Below are positions 26,003-33,916 of a stretch of DNA of 64,000 bases, in pieces (within the stretch, counting starts at the first letter, position 1; each line of letters begins with the position of its first letter). Both the position numbers and the translations under genes were made by a program. The stretch comes from Acidovorax sp. YS12 (GTDB lineage: Bacteria; Pseudomonadota; Gammaproteobacteria; Burkholderiales; Burkholderiaceae_C): assembly GCA_021496925.1 (NCBI GenBank), contig CP053915.1, positions 372,001 to 436,000 on the forward strand. The letters are read 5' to 3'. The notes below the pieces were generated by a model. The model did not search any database. It had not been told where the DNA came from and saw only the letters and a program-made list of their open reading frames with translations.

Positions 26003-26427
26003 GCTGCACCGCCCTTCATCCGCACCACATCCTGCAGGGGATAGCGAATGCCGCCGCCCGAGGTGGACTCGCCACTGGAGTGGTAGTGCACGATGTCACC
26101 AGGGCGCAGGCCCTCATGACCAATCACGCGCTTACCCTTCCAGACGAACCCCTGAAACGGCTCGCAGCCAATCACAAGGCCCTTGGCGTCCAGCTCCCAG
26201 CGCAGGAAGTCCTGGCCGTGATCCTCGAAGTGCAGGACGGTGGCGACCTTGTCGAAGTAGCGCAGGCGCCGCCGCGCCGCCTGCTCGACGGTCTTCTGCA
26301 GGCCGGGCAGCTTGAGCGCAGCCTCGCACTGCGCGCGGTCGAAACGCTCAATGGATCGAACGCGATCATCGGCCGTGCCGTAATAGGTCTGCACGCCGTT
26401 ATGCACGGCGGCCTTGAACGGGTTCAT
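25999..26427 (-). CDS. Hypothetical early phage protein
   Basis: A 142-residue soluble protein starting MNPFKAAVHNGVQTYYGTAD at 26427, inside the longer open frame. Noticeable stretches are RRRLRYFDKVATVLHFEDHG and HEGLRPGDIVHYHSSGESTS. Coupled to the genes before and after by ATGA overlaps. No family recognised and no catalytic motif seen. Confidence 0.7.
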   Translation of the reverse strand: MNPFKAAVHNGVQTYYGTADDRVRSIERFDRAQCEAALKLPGLQKTVEQAARRRLRYFDKVATVLHFEDHGQDFLRWELDAKGLVIGCEPFQGFVWKGKRVIGHEGLRPGDIVHYHSSGESTSGGGIRYPLQDVVRMKGGAA

Positions 26428-26651
26428 GCTGCACCGCCTTTCTTCGGCACCTTGGGCTGGTGCTGGTCGCAGATGGCCTGCACCGTGGTGGCGAAGCCGT
26501 AGCGGCGGCACTCCCAGCCCAGCTTGTCGTAGGGCGGCGCGCGGTCGGCGAAGACCTCGGTGACGTGCTTGCAGTTGCCGCAGGTGGGCCGCTGGCCCGC
26601 CGTCTTGTAGCCGATGGCGGCCTTTGTGGATTGAATGCTGCCCATGGTCAT
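26424..26651 (-). CDS. Small zinc-binding early protein
   Basis: A 75-residue protein (MTMGSIQSTKAAIGYKTAGQ ...) with CGNCKH near residue 24, a later cysteine in WECRRYGF and another in ICDQHQP, a likely four-ligand zinc site. Its ATG at 26651 overlaps the stop of the gene before; an ATG six bases later is also possible. Such small zinc proteins are common in Mu-like early regions; role unknown. Confidence 0.7.
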   Translation of the reverse strand: MTMGSIQSTKAAIGYKTAGQRPTCGNCKHVTEVFADRAPPYDKLGWECRRYGFATTVQAICDQHQPKVPKKGGAA

Positions 26652-27196
26652 GCCCCCTCGGCCTGGGCCTCTTTGATGGCCGCGTTGATGACGGACGTGA
26701 CGGCCTTCTCGATCTGGCTGTCCACGCTCTTGATAAGCGGTTGGTCGCCGTCACCCTCCAGGCGCACGCCAAGGCGGCGGCGCAGCTCGGGCGAGAGCTG
26801 GCGCAGGGCGGAGGCCACGGGCTTCTTGGTGATCGCCACGAGCAAATCCACCTGCTCGCCCGGGATCTCGCCCGCACTGGCGAGAGCGAAGATGCGCTCG
26901 CACACCTTGTCGTCGTCGGCCCACGTCAGCGAGCCTTGCGACACCTGCATGCCGAACTTGATGCCCTCGACAACCTGGGTGCGGGGCTTCTGGAACAGCT
27001 CAGGGTTGGCCTTGATGAGTGCCAAGAGCTCGTTGTGTTCCTTGGCGACCTTGCGCGCCACGCGCTTGATCTCGGGCATGGCGCCGTTCTTGACGGTATC
27101 CAGGCCGCTTTGCAGCGTGAGGAACAGGGTGGACAGGATGTCGCGGCACTCGCTCAGTGCGGTGGCGCGTTGCTGGATTTCTTGAAGTGTTGCCAT
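26648..27196 (-). CDS. Hypothetical early protein, possibly Gam-like
   Basis: A 182-residue mostly helical protein starting MATLQEIQQRATALSECRDI. The middle part, KANPELFQKPRTQVVEGIKF followed by GSLTWADDDKVCERI, has the layout seen in host-nuclease-inhibitor (Gam) type proteins of Mu-like phages, where a helix is followed by two strands and a further helix. The similarity is by eye and weak. If Gam-like it would bind DNA ends and block exonuclease. Gene order in the early operon fits. Confidence 0.65.
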   Translation of the reverse strand: MATLQEIQQRATALSECRDILSTLFLTLQSGLDTVKNGAMPEIKRVARKVAKEHNELLALIKANPELFQKPRTQVVEGIKFGMQVSQGSLTWADDDKVCERIFALASAGEIPGEQVDLLVAITKKPVASALRQLSPELRRRLGVRLEGDGDQPLIKSVDSQIEKAVTSVINAAIKEAQAEGA

Positions 27197-27210
27197 GGTG
27201 GTGGCTCCTT

Positions 27211-27441
27211 TCAGTGAACGTGTGCCGCGCCCTGGGCGGCGGTGTGGGGGGCGATGGTTTCGGCGGCATCGCGCAGGGCGTGCGCGGCTTTGGCCGTGCA
27301 GCACGGGTGTGCGATGGCGATGGCCGCGTAGGCGAGCAGCAGCCCGTCCAGCGCGATGCCGTGCGACGGCTGGGCGGCGGCGATTTCGGTCAACCGCTCG
27401 GCCAAGGTCATGGCGGCGGCACTCTTTTCTTTCGGGGTCAT
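27211..27441 (-). CDS. Small hypothetical early protein
   Basis: A 76-residue Ala-rich helical protein (MTPKEKSAAAMTLAERLTEI ... HTAAQGAAHVH) containing two adjacent cysteines (HPCCTAKA). Its start overlaps the stop of the preceding gene by 4 bp and a 14-bp gap follows. No family recognised. Confidence 0.65.
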   Translation of the reverse strand: MTPKEKSAAAMTLAERLTEIAAAQPSHGIALDGLLLAYAAIAIAHPCCTAKAAHALRDAAETIAPHTAAQGAAHVH

Positions 27442-28046
27442 GGCTGGCCTTTCTTGATTTGCTGCATGCGCTCGCGCAGGTGCGCGGGGATGGGTGCGGC
27501 GTTGAGTTCGCTCTGTTCGATGGCGGCCAGGGCCGGGTCTTTGCCGCCGTACACAACGTCCAGCGCGGCGCCGATCTCAAGCGCCTGGCCACGCACCTGC
27601 ACGGTGTCGCGGCGCGGGCGCAGGCGGGCGTCTTCCTCGCGCTTTGCTTCCTGGGCGGCTTCGTGCTTGTCGGCCATGCCTGCCAGGACGGCGTAGAGGT
27701 AGCCGTGGCCTTTCATGGGCAGCTCCAGGCGCTGCGCGTCGCGCGCGGCGAGCATCTGGTCGATGGCCTGTGCCCAGGCGTCCAGCGGCGCGGGCCAGTC
27801 CCGGCCCTTGTGCGTGATGGCCTTGCGCTCCATGTCGGGCAGGAGCTGCTGCAGCAGCTTGAGCTTCTTGGCGCTGGTCAGGCGCTGCTTGGGCGGCTGG
27901 AACAAGGTCACGTAGTGCAGCACGCGCGCGCCCAGCGGGATGCTCACGGCAGCCAGGCGCGCGAACGCCTGGCGTTCTTCCTCGCAGGCCAGGGCGACGC
28001 CAAGATCGAACTCGGCGCCGCAGGAGGGGCAGGAGATGGTTTTCAA
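27438..28046 (-). CDS. Zinc-ribbon early protein, TTG start
   Basis: A 202-residue protein beginning LKTISCPSCGAEFDLGVALA, with a CPSC pair right at the N terminus. I place the start at the TTG (28046), whose TTGA overlaps the stop of the 50-residue gene before it, because no ATG in frame precedes the zinc motif within this gene. The remainder is helical (AKKLKLLQQLLPDMERKAIT, then AHLRERMQQIKKG at the C terminus). Proteins of this build occur after transposase B in Mu-like phages; function unknown. Confidence 0.75.
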   Translation of the reverse strand: MKTISCPSCGAEFDLGVALACEEERQAFARLAAVSIPLGARVLHYVTLFQPPKQRLTSAKKLKLLQQLLPDMERKAITHKGRDWPAPLDAWAQAIDQMLAARDAQRLELPMKGHGYLYAVLAGMADKHEAAQEAKREEDARLRPRRDTVQVRGQALEIGAALDVVYGGKDPALAAIEQSELNAAPIPAHLRERMQQIKKGQP

Positions 28047-28195
28047 AGCGCGCCCCCCCACACGATGGCCGCGACAACGCCCAGGGCGATGGCGGCGAAC
28101 CAGAGGGCGACGGCCAGCGTCACGCGCAGGCGCTGGGCGCGCGTGGGCATCTGCTGCAGCGTGCCGGGTGCGAAATGGTGGCGAGGGGTTTTCAT
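28043..28195 (-). CDS. Very small membrane protein
   Basis: A 50-residue protein (MKTPRHHFAPGTLQQMPTRA ...) with a basic N-terminal half and one C-terminal transmembrane helix (VALWFAAIALGVVAAIVW). Coupled by ATGA to the gene before and by TTGA to the gene after, which is good evidence that it is translated. Confidence 0.65.
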   Translation of the reverse strand: MKTPRHHFAPGTLQQMPTRAQRLRVTLAVALWFAAIALGVVAAIVWGGAL

Positions 28196-28347
28196 GCGCC
28201 ACCCCGCTGGCAGATGGCGGACACGCTGGCCGCGTCGGGGAAGTGGGACAAGACCGTGCGCACCGCCGCGCAGGCCGTGGCGAAAAGGCCGGTGCAGCGG
28301 CCCCAACTTCCGTCCTGCATGGTGATACGGATGCGGAAGATGAACAT
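28192..28347 (-). CDS. Very small early protein after transposase B
   Basis: A 51-residue protein, MFIFRIRITMQDGSWGRCTG ... ICQRGGA, starting 3 bp behind the transposase B stop and ending in an ATGA overlap with the next gene. It has an N-terminal strand pattern (FIFRIRITM) and three cysteines. I have the impression that similar short proteins follow transposase B in related phages. It would be missed by a 60-codon cutoff. Confidence 0.65.
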   Translation of the reverse strand: MFIFRIRITMQDGSWGRCTGLFATACAAVRTVLSHFPDAASVSAICQRGGA

Positions 28348-28350
28348 GGC

Positions 28351-29586
28351 CTACACCCCCTGCGGCATGACATCCGGCTGCGCCACGCGCACCACGTCGC
28401 GGTCGATGCGCGGGGCACCGAGGGAGGCGGCGGTGTTCAGGCACAGCGTCATCCAGTTGTTGACGTTGAGCGGGTACAGCATGGACAGCGGGGCGGTGTT
28501 CTGCCCGCGCTGCACCGTCAGGCGCGTGCGCAGCTCGTCGATGCCCTCGGGCGTGATGAACTCCTCCAGCGCCCGGCCTGCCGCCTTGGCGCGGTGCTGC
28601 AGGTAAGCGCCCAGGTGCGCGCCCAGGGGATTGAGCCGCACGATGCTGGTGCGCTGCATGCTCTCGCGCACGTCATGGCGGGTCAGCTTCTTCTCAAGCT
28701 CGGGGTGGCCCATGAGCAGCACGCCCAGCATGTAGCGGCGGCCCAGGCGCATTTCTTCGTTCAGGCGCTTGAGCTGGTTCAGCGTGGTGGTGGGGGTGGC
28801 GTGCGCTTCTTCGATGATGAGCAGGTGGCGGCGCTCCTGCTTCGTGCTTTCCTCCAGCAGCTCGCGCACGAACTGGCTGCGGCGCTGCGCGTTCTGCGGC
28901 ACGCGGGCCTTCTTGTCCAGGGCGTAGGCGATGGCGATGTACAGATCGGCCGTGCGCAGGGGCGTACCCCGGCTCTCGCTGTCTTCCATGGCGGCCACGC
29001 TGGGGCGGATGCACACCACGGGAAGGTGCTCGCGCACGATCTTCTCGCGCATGGCGTCAAGCATGGTGGTCTTGCCCGCGCCGCTTTGGCCGACCACGGC
29101 CACAACGCCGCCGCCGATGGCGGCCTGCCAGGCGGCCTGATGGATGTAGCCAATCTCGCCGCTGGTGAACATATCGGCGTCCTGCAGGACTTCGCCATGG
29201 AAAGGGTTTCGCAGGTGCAGCTTGAACTGCTCCACTGCGGGCGGGATCAGGATGGGCTCAGGGATTAACATCGGTTCCTCCTTTGGGGTTTCGGTTGGTT
29301 GCTGGGCTTCAAGGGCGACCTCGCCGGGGTGCAACTCGGCGGGGTCAACTTGTTTCAGGGCCTGGGCAGGCACGCCGCGTGCCTTGAGCCAGTCCAGGGC
29401 GCGGCGGCGCACGTCGCCGGGGCGGCGCGCGGGCAGCAGGCCGTGCTTGACCAGGCGGCAGGCTGCGGCGGTGGACAGGCCCATGCCGCGCGCGAACTCG
29501 GCTTGGGTGATCTCGTGCTGCTGCAGCACCGGGGCCAGGGGCGGCATGCAGGGGATGGCGGCCGAGGCCGAGGCGGCGGCGGGCAT
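28351..29586 (-). CDS. Transposition ATPase, MuB-like
   Basis: A 411-residue AAA+ ATPase, the target-DNA-binding and immunity partner of transposase A. An N-terminal helix-turn-helix (ITQAEFARGMGLSTAAACRL, about 26-45) precedes the ATPase core. Walker A is VGQSGAGKTT (165-174), Walker B is HLLIIEEAHA near 258, and the sensor/arginine region follows (RYMLGVLLMGHPELEKKL). The ATG at 29586 overlaps the transposase A stop as TGATG; a GTG one codon earlier is also in frame. It should bind DNA in an ATP-dependent way and stimulate strand transfer. Confidence 0.93.
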   Translation of the reverse strand: MPAAASASAAIPCMPPLAPVLQQHEITQAEFARGMGLSTAAACRLVKHGLLPARRPGDVRRRALDWLKARGVPAQALKQVDPAELHPGEVALEAQQPTETPKEEPMLIPEPILIPPAVEQFKLHLRNPFHGEVLQDADMFTSGEIGYIHQAAWQAAIGGGVVAVVGQSGAGKTTMLDAMREKIVREHLPVVCIRPSVAAMEDSESRGTPLRTADLYIAIAYALDKKARVPQNAQRRSQFVRELLEESTKQERRHLLIIEEAHATPTTTLNQLKRLNEEMRLGRRYMLGVLLMGHPELEKKLTRHDVRESMQRTSIVRLNPLGAHLGAYLQHRAKAAGRALEEFITPEGIDELRTRLTVQRGQNTAPLSMLYPLNVNNWMTLCLNTAASLGAPRIDRDVVRVAQPDVMPQGV

Positions 29587-31388
29587 CACAGGTCACTCCC
29601 GACGACCCGCAGGCCCACGGGCTGGCCGCTGGGTGCGGCGCTGGCCTGCAGCGCCTGGCGGCGGGCATCAATCAGGCGCTGCACAACGTCCCGGGGCACG
29701 CCCTCGCTGTAGCGCTCCGACAGCCATGCATAGGTGCCGGTGTCGTAGTCGCCACCCAGCTCCTGGCGCATGAGCTGGCAGGCGGCGGCAATGGACATGC
29801 GCTCGGGCTCCACGCTGGTGGCGGCCACCTCATGCGGCGTGCCGGGGCGCTGCAGGAAGTGCGGCAGGCTGGCGGCCTTGGCCTTGAGGTCGGCGAAGGG
29901 GTCGAACTGGCCCTGGTAGGGCGTGGCGCCTGCCTTTTCTGCAGCCTGGGCCTGGGTGGCGGTGGCGGGCGTGCCGCCCTGGGCATACGCCTGGGCACGG
30001 ATGCGCGCGCGGCGCTCGTCGGCGGGCGTGGCGGGCATGGCCTTGTATTCGTCCTTGCCCAGCACGGGTGCGCTGGTGTCGTAGCCCGCAAAGCCCTCTT
30101 GCACGGGGCGCACGTCGTGCCAAATGATTTCGCCGGTGTCGCGGTCGGTGACGCCCACGCGCACGGCGGGCGCGGCCAGCGGGTTGACGCACACAAGTAC
30201 CTTGTCGCGCGGGCTCACACCGGGCACGTAGCGCACGCTGTAGGGCGTGCCTTGGTAGCTGACCTGCATGTCGGCGCTGACGGTGCGGGCTTCGCTCAGG
30301 CTGCTGGGCAGCTCGCGCATGATTTCCATGGGCGGGGCCAGGCGCAGGTGTTCGCTGGCGATGGTGCTCCAGAGGGCGTAGCGCGTCATGCCGTGGCGGC
30401 CGTGCTTGCGGGTGCCGTTGTAGGCATGCATCCAGGTCTCGGCCAGGGCGTTGAGGATGGGCACGCTCAGGCTGGCGCGGTCGATGTAGCGCAGGCGGCT
30501 CTCCAGCCCGCGCTCGACGATGTTCTGCGCGACCTCGACGCTGCCCGTGGCGCGGCTGTTACCGGGGGCATGCCACTGCTGGCGAATGCCCATGGCGCTG
30601 CAAAAGCTGCGCACGGGGCCGCTCTTGAACATGCCGCCCTGGTCGCTGTAGAGCATGTACGGCACGCCGTGGAAGGGCGCGGGCACGCCCTTTGCATCGT
30701 GGCGCTGGGTCATAACCCACATCAGGAAGTCCAGCAAGTTGGCGGTGGTTTCGCCGCCCACGTAGAAGCGCACGGCGATGCAGCCGCTGGCGTGCTCCAC
30801 CGCCACGAAGCGGGTGAGCAGCTTGTCGAGCACGGGCACCAGGTTGTGCGGCTTGTTTTTGTAGTGAACGCCGCCTTCGACAATCAAGCGCAGTTCACCG
30901 CTGGGAGCGCGGTAGAGCACGCACACCGATGCATCGGCCGCCAGCACGGCATTGACGTGTTCGGTGCGCATGCGCACGTGGGCCGAGGGCGTTGTGAGGC
31001 TGTCCAGGTCCAGCCCATGTTGGCGCAGCAGCCGGGCGACGTGGCTGGCGGACAGGCGGGCGCTGATGGTGCCCGCCTGGTAGAGCATGTTGATGGTTTC
31101 CTCCAGCGGAATCATGCGCTTGCCGTTGCGCATGTCCTTCCAGCGCGCGCCAGCGATGGCGTCCAAGTCGGCACTCGGGATGGCGCTTTCGCCCGCGTCG
31201 GCGCGCTTCTTGCGCGGCGCGGCCAGGCCCAGGTCGCGCGCCGCCTTGGCCACCAGGGCGTGGGTGCGCCCGGGCGACAGGTTGAGTACGCGGGCGGCGC
31301 GGTTGATGATGGCGCCGCTCTCGCCATGCGCGGCGGCAGCGCATTCATGCGCGGCGGCGATCAGGGTTTCCATGCGTAGCGTCTCCAT
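29586..31388 (-). CDS. DDE transposase A, MuA-like
   Basis: A 600-residue transposase that would pair and cut the prophage ends and join them to target DNA. Parts in order: N-terminal helix-turn-helix region (AIINRAARVLNLSPGRTHAL near 26-45), a second DNA-binding region, an rve-type catalytic core with Asp152 (AADASVCVLYR), Asp249 (MLYSDQGGMF) and Glu285 (ATGSVEVAQN), i.e. a D,D-35-E spacing, then the Mu-type C-terminal beta-barrel (VSYQGTPYSVRYVPGVSPRD). I chose the ATG at 31388, leaving a 22-bp gap after the DUF3102-like gene; an open frame to 31463 overlaps that gene. It appears intact. Confidence 0.94.
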   Translation of the reverse strand: METLRMETLIAAAHECAAAAHGESGAIINRAARVLNLSPGRTHALVAKAARDLGLAAPRKKRADAGESAIPSADLDAIAGARWKDMRNGKRMIPLEETINMLYQAGTISARLSASHVARLLRQHGLDLDSLTTPSAHVRMRTEHVNAVLAADASVCVLYRAPSGELRLIVEGGVHYKNKPHNLVPVLDKLLTRFVAVEHASGCIAVRFYVGGETTANLLDFLMWVMTQRHDAKGVPAPFHGVPYMLYSDQGGMFKSGPVRSFCSAMGIRQQWHAPGNSRATGSVEVAQNIVERGLESRLRYIDRASLSVPILNALAETWMHAYNGTRKHGRHGMTRYALWSTIASEHLRLAPPMEIMRELPSSLSEARTVSADMQVSYQGTPYSVRYVPGVSPRDKVLVCVNPLAAPAVRVGVTDRDTGEIIWHDVRPVQEGFAGYDTSAPVLGKDEYKAMPATPADERRARIRAQAYAQGGTPATATQAQAAEKAGATPYQGQFDPFADLKAKAASLPHFLQRPGTPHEVAATSVEPERMSIAAACQLMRQELGGDYDTGTYAWLSERYSEGVPRDVVQRLIDARRQALQASAAPSGQPVGLRVVGSDL

Positions 31389-31410
31389 GGTGTTCCAGGG
31401 GCGGCGGGCA

Positions 31411-32451
31411 TTAGTGGGTGGGCCGGTGCGCGGCCTCGTCCTCAGCAGCGTTCTTGGCGGCAAGCGCTACCAGCGCGGCTTCGTCCTCGGCGGTCCAGGG
31501 CGGCTCGATGCGCTCGTCCAGGTCGATGGCGATGTCGAATTCGCGCGCGATGTCGGCGAACTGCTGCGCCAGGTACTGCACGGCGGCGCGCGCAGCCTGC
31601 TGGATGGCCTCGGGCGCATTGCCGCCGCTGTCGCTCAGGGCGCCATTCACCGCAGCGAACAGGGCGCGCATGCGGCCATTAACGCGCAGGCTTTGCGTGA
31701 ACACCTCTTTGAGCAGCACCGCCTCGGCCTTGGTGCGCGCCACGCTGCCAGGCGCGGGGGTGAATTTCTCGCTGCGCGCTAGCTCCAGGGCCTGGGCCTG
31801 TTCGTTGATCTTGGCGGCGTTGTCGGCCAGCACGCGGTCTTTTGCGCTGAGCTGCTCACGCGAGGCTTTGAGCGCGGCGCGCAGTTCGTTGCGCGTCATA
31901 CCCGCGATGTCGTCGGTATCCAGGCCGCGCACTTCGCCACCTGCGGCCAGCTCTTGCACCTCATCGGCGTCAAGCACCAGCAGCTCGAACAGTTTGGATT
32001 GGGTGCCTATGGCTTTGGTCAAATGTGCCGCTGGCGGCACATTTGAGAACTTTGCAGCAGCAAGCGCGAATCGCGCTGCGACGTGCCGATCCATACCCAA
32101 GACACCCAAGCGAGCAATGAACTCCCCGTGCTCGCAGGCTTCTTTGAGTACGGCCAGCCCGCGCCCCACTTCCAGGCAAGCCTCGACGCTGCGGCGCATG
32201 TTGGCGGCAATGTCGCGCTGGATGAGGTCGGCATCTACGCCATCGCCGGGCAGTTGGTAGCCCATTTGCAGGGCGACGGCGCGCACGCGGCTGGCGCGTT
32301 CATCGAGCAGGGCCACGGCCTGGTTGGCGCTGGTGAGGGCGGCTTCAATAGCTTGCGTTTCGCGGGGGGTGGCGGCAGCCAGGGGTTTGCGCCCGCGTTT
32401 TTCTGTGGCATCCAGAATGTCTTGGGTGGCGTGGTCGGTGTGGTCTTTCAT
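31411..32451 (-). CDS. DUF3102-like early protein
   Basis: A 346-residue, strongly helical protein. The central segment VGRGLAVLKEACEHGEFIAR followed by RLGVLGMDRHVAARFALAAAKF matches the DUF3102 pattern, in which a KxxxxHGxF core lies in a ParB-like helical domain. A long coiled coil follows (SREQLSAKDRVLADNAAKIN). Sits directly upstream of transposase A in the early operon. DNA binding is plausible but unproven. Confidence 0.78.
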   Translation of the reverse strand: MKDHTDHATQDILDATEKRGRKPLAAATPRETQAIEAALTSANQAVALLDERASRVRAVALQMGYQLPGDGVDADLIQRDIAANMRRSVEACLEVGRGLAVLKEACEHGEFIARLGVLGMDRHVAARFALAAAKFSNVPPAAHLTKAIGTQSKLFELLVLDADEVQELAAGGEVRGLDTDDIAGMTRNELRAALKASREQLSAKDRVLADNAAKINEQAQALELARSEKFTPAPGSVARTKAEAVLLKEVFTQSLRVNGRMRALFAAVNGALSDSGGNAPEAIQQAARAAVQYLAQQFADIAREFDIAIDLDERIEPPWTAEDEAALVALAAKNAAEDEAAHRPTH

Positions 32452-32513
32452 GGCGTTCTTTGCAGTGTTTTGGGGCTGTAGGGCACGCGCAGCAAGCGCG
32501 GGCAGCTATGGGT

Positions 32514-32849
32514 TTAGTAGTGGTCGGGGGCCATGCCTGGCGGGGTGCCGTAGCGGCGCTGGGTGCCTTGCAGGTGCTGGGCGCCCATTTGCAGTCCGGC
32601 GGCGTAGCGCAGGCTGATTTGGATGGCGTGGGGCGCGAGGCGCCAGGTTTTGCCCGCTGGGTGCAGCTCGGCCCAGCCTGCGGTGCGCAGGTTGTCGAGG
32701 TCGCGCGTCACCTGCGGCGCGGCACTGCCCAATGCACGGCCGATTTCGGTCGGGGTCAGGCCCTGCAGCTCGTGCCCGGCCAGCAGGTCGATGAGCTGCA
32801 AGATGCGCTGCTGGGCGGCGTTGGTGTAGCTGGTGGTGCGGGTGCTCAT
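32514..32849 (-). CDS. Winged-helix regulator, early operon
   Basis: A 111-residue protein with an IclR/MarR-type winged helix: RILQLIDLLAGHELQGLTPT (helix 1), EIGRALGSAAPQVTRDLDNL (helix-turn-helix, about 35-54) and GWAELHPAGKTWRLA (wing). The C-terminal 40 residues are unstructured. Its ATG overlaps the stop of the frame before it (ATGA). Likely an early transcription regulator of the phage; target unknown. Confidence 0.82.
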   Translation of the reverse strand: MSTRTTSYTNAAQQRILQLIDLLAGHELQGLTPTEIGRALGSAAPQVTRDLDNLRTAGWAELHPAGKTWRLAPHAIQISLRYAAGLQMGAQHLQGTQRRYGTPPGMAPDHY

Positions 32850-33352
32850 GCTGCGGCCCCTTGGCCAGAGCGGCTGCTACAGTGCCGCGCCAAGGAGGCG
32901 TGGCAGCAATGGATGGCATAGAGCGGTTTGGCCGTGACTTCATGAAGGCCCAGCAGTGGGGAGACTTTGCGCGGCTCGATGCCGATGCACTGCGGCGCTA
33001 CAGCGATGCCGAGCTGGCTGCATGGCAAAGCGAGCACCCCAGCGACAGCCCCCAGTGGCTGCTGGCCGAGCAGCAGTGGAAGCTGCGCCTGCTGGAGCGC
33101 CAGGCCCAGGCCGCTGCCCGCCAAGCGAACAAGGCGGCCATCATCAGCGGCGCGGTAGGCGGCATCATGGGTATTGCCGGCGCATTGCTGGGTGCTTGGC
33201 TGTCGTGGCTTTTGGCCAAGTGAGTGCAGTGCCAGCCCGTTGATTGCCCCGGCGCACAGCCCGCCAGCAAAGATGGCGACGAATAGACGCCATGAGGGCA
33301 GCAGCGAGCGCAGTGTGGGGGCGGCGCTGGTGGTGTTGGTCGCGCGGGTCAT
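32846..33352 (-). CDS. Candidate early-operon membrane protein overlapping an antisense gene
   Basis: A 168-codon frame that starts with an ATGA overlap with the 78-residue gene and ends with an ATGA overlap with the winged-helix gene, so it completes the operon without gaps. The first 50 residues look like a real small membrane protein (WRLFVAIFAGGLCAGAINGL is a transmembrane helix). The rest has the unbalanced composition of an antisense shadow and lies opposite the plus-strand gene 32909-33223. Either the frame is translated in full, or only coupling signals remain after insertion of the plus-strand gene. Confidence 0.4.
   Translation of the reverse strand: MTRATNTTSAAPTLRSLLPSWRLFVAIFAGGLCAGAINGLALHSLGQKPRQPSTQQCAGNTHDAAYRAADDGRLVRLAGSGLGLALQQAQLPLLLGQQPLGAVAGVLALPCSQLGIAVAPQCIGIEPRKVSPLLGLHEVTAKPLYAIHCCHASLARHCSSRSGQGAAA
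32909..33223 (+). CDS. Tail-anchored small membrane protein, antisense to the early operon
   Basis: A 104-residue plus-strand protein starting MDGIERFGRDFMKAQQWGDF, with AAGGAGG 11 nt before the ATG. The body is helical and charged (DAELAAWQSEHPSDSPQWLL, then a coiled coil rich in Gln/Ala), ending in a Gly-rich transmembrane helix (IISGAVGGIMGIAGALLGAW) and LLAK. Composition is that of a real protein, and it is transcribed against the early operon, so it may be a moron expressed in the lysogen. Confidence 0.7.
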   Translation: MDGIERFGRDFMKAQQWGDFARLDADALRRYSDAELAAWQSEHPSDSPQWLLAEQQWKLRLLERQAQAAARQANKAAIISGAVGGIMGIAGALLGAWLSWLLAK

Positions 33353-33585
33353 ACACGCACCCCTGCCGCCAGATCGTGCCGGGCCTGTTCGTAGCCGTAG
33401 ACGGCCCCGGCGCGGCGCGCATCGTCCTGGCACGTGCCGCTGGGGTAGGGATTGGGGCTAGGCACCAGGCCATGGGCCTTCCAGCAACCGGCGCGGGCAC
33501 CCGCCTTCCATTCAGGGCTGCGCGGGCAATCCGCGATGTTGGCCTCGTACCAGGCCAGGGCGGCGGCGATGGTGGCGGCGCTCAT
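33349..33585 (-). CDS. Small hypothetical early protein
   Basis: A 78-residue soluble protein (MSAATIAAALAWYEANIADC ... EQARHDLAAGVRV) coupled to ner by a 4-bp overlap. The stretch CWKAHGLVPSPNPYPSGTCQ carries two cysteines. It is the second gene of the early operon. Family unknown to me. Confidence 0.65.
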   Translation of the reverse strand: MSAATIAAALAWYEANIADCPRSPEWKAGARAGCWKAHGLVPSPNPYPSGTCQDDARRAGAVYGYEQARHDLAAGVRV

Positions 33586-33809
33586 GCTGCCGCTCCTTGC
33601 GCTACGCGACGCAGGCGCTTGGGCGCAGCCCACAGGGCCGTCGCGGGCTTGCCGATGGCCTGGGCCACACGCTGCTCCACGCGCTCCGAACGGGCGTGAC
33701 CGTGGATGACGTGCGTGACCATCGACCGCGACAGTCCCAGCTCTTGCGCCAGCGCCGTGAGCGTGATGCCCTTGATGCGCAGCGCCGCTTTGATTTCCTC
33801 TGGATGCAT
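33582..33809 (-). CDS. ner: Ner-like early regulator
   Basis: A 75-residue DNA-binding protein of the Mu Ner/Nlp family: MHPEEIKAALRIKGITLTAL, then AQELGLSRSMVTHVIHG as the helix-turn-helix (about 21-37), and the family's C-terminal IGKPATALWAAPKR (usually 'IWPSRY'). Ner represses both the repressor promoter and the early promoter soon after induction. It is first in the leftward early operon and divergent from the repressor gene, as in Mu. Confidence 0.88.
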   Translation of the reverse strand: MHPEEIKAALRIKGITLTALAQELGLSRSMVTHVIHGHARSERVEQRVAQAIGKPATALWAAPKRLRRVAQGAAA

Positions 33810-33821
33810 CTGCTACCCTTT

Positions 33822-33888
33822 CACTCAACTTGTTTAGGTGTCGGCAGTTCTTGCCGTGTTGAGTGGATTATGGGTAAAAAATTACCCA
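33822..33888. promoter_or_regulatory. Lysis-lysogeny switch: three dyads between ner and repressor
   Basis: The 107-bp divergent region holds three perfect inverted repeats. CACTCAAC (33822-33829) pairs with GTTGAGTG (33858-33865). Nested inside it is CGGCA-gttct-TGCCG (33842-33856). TGGGTAA (33871-33877) pairs with TTACCCA (33882-33888) around AAAA. The region is AT-richer than its surroundings. These are the likely operators for the XRE repressor and Ner; which protein binds which cannot be told from sequence. Confidence 0.75.
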
Positions 33889-33916
33889 ATTACAACGAGT
33901 GTTTGGGAAATTTTTT

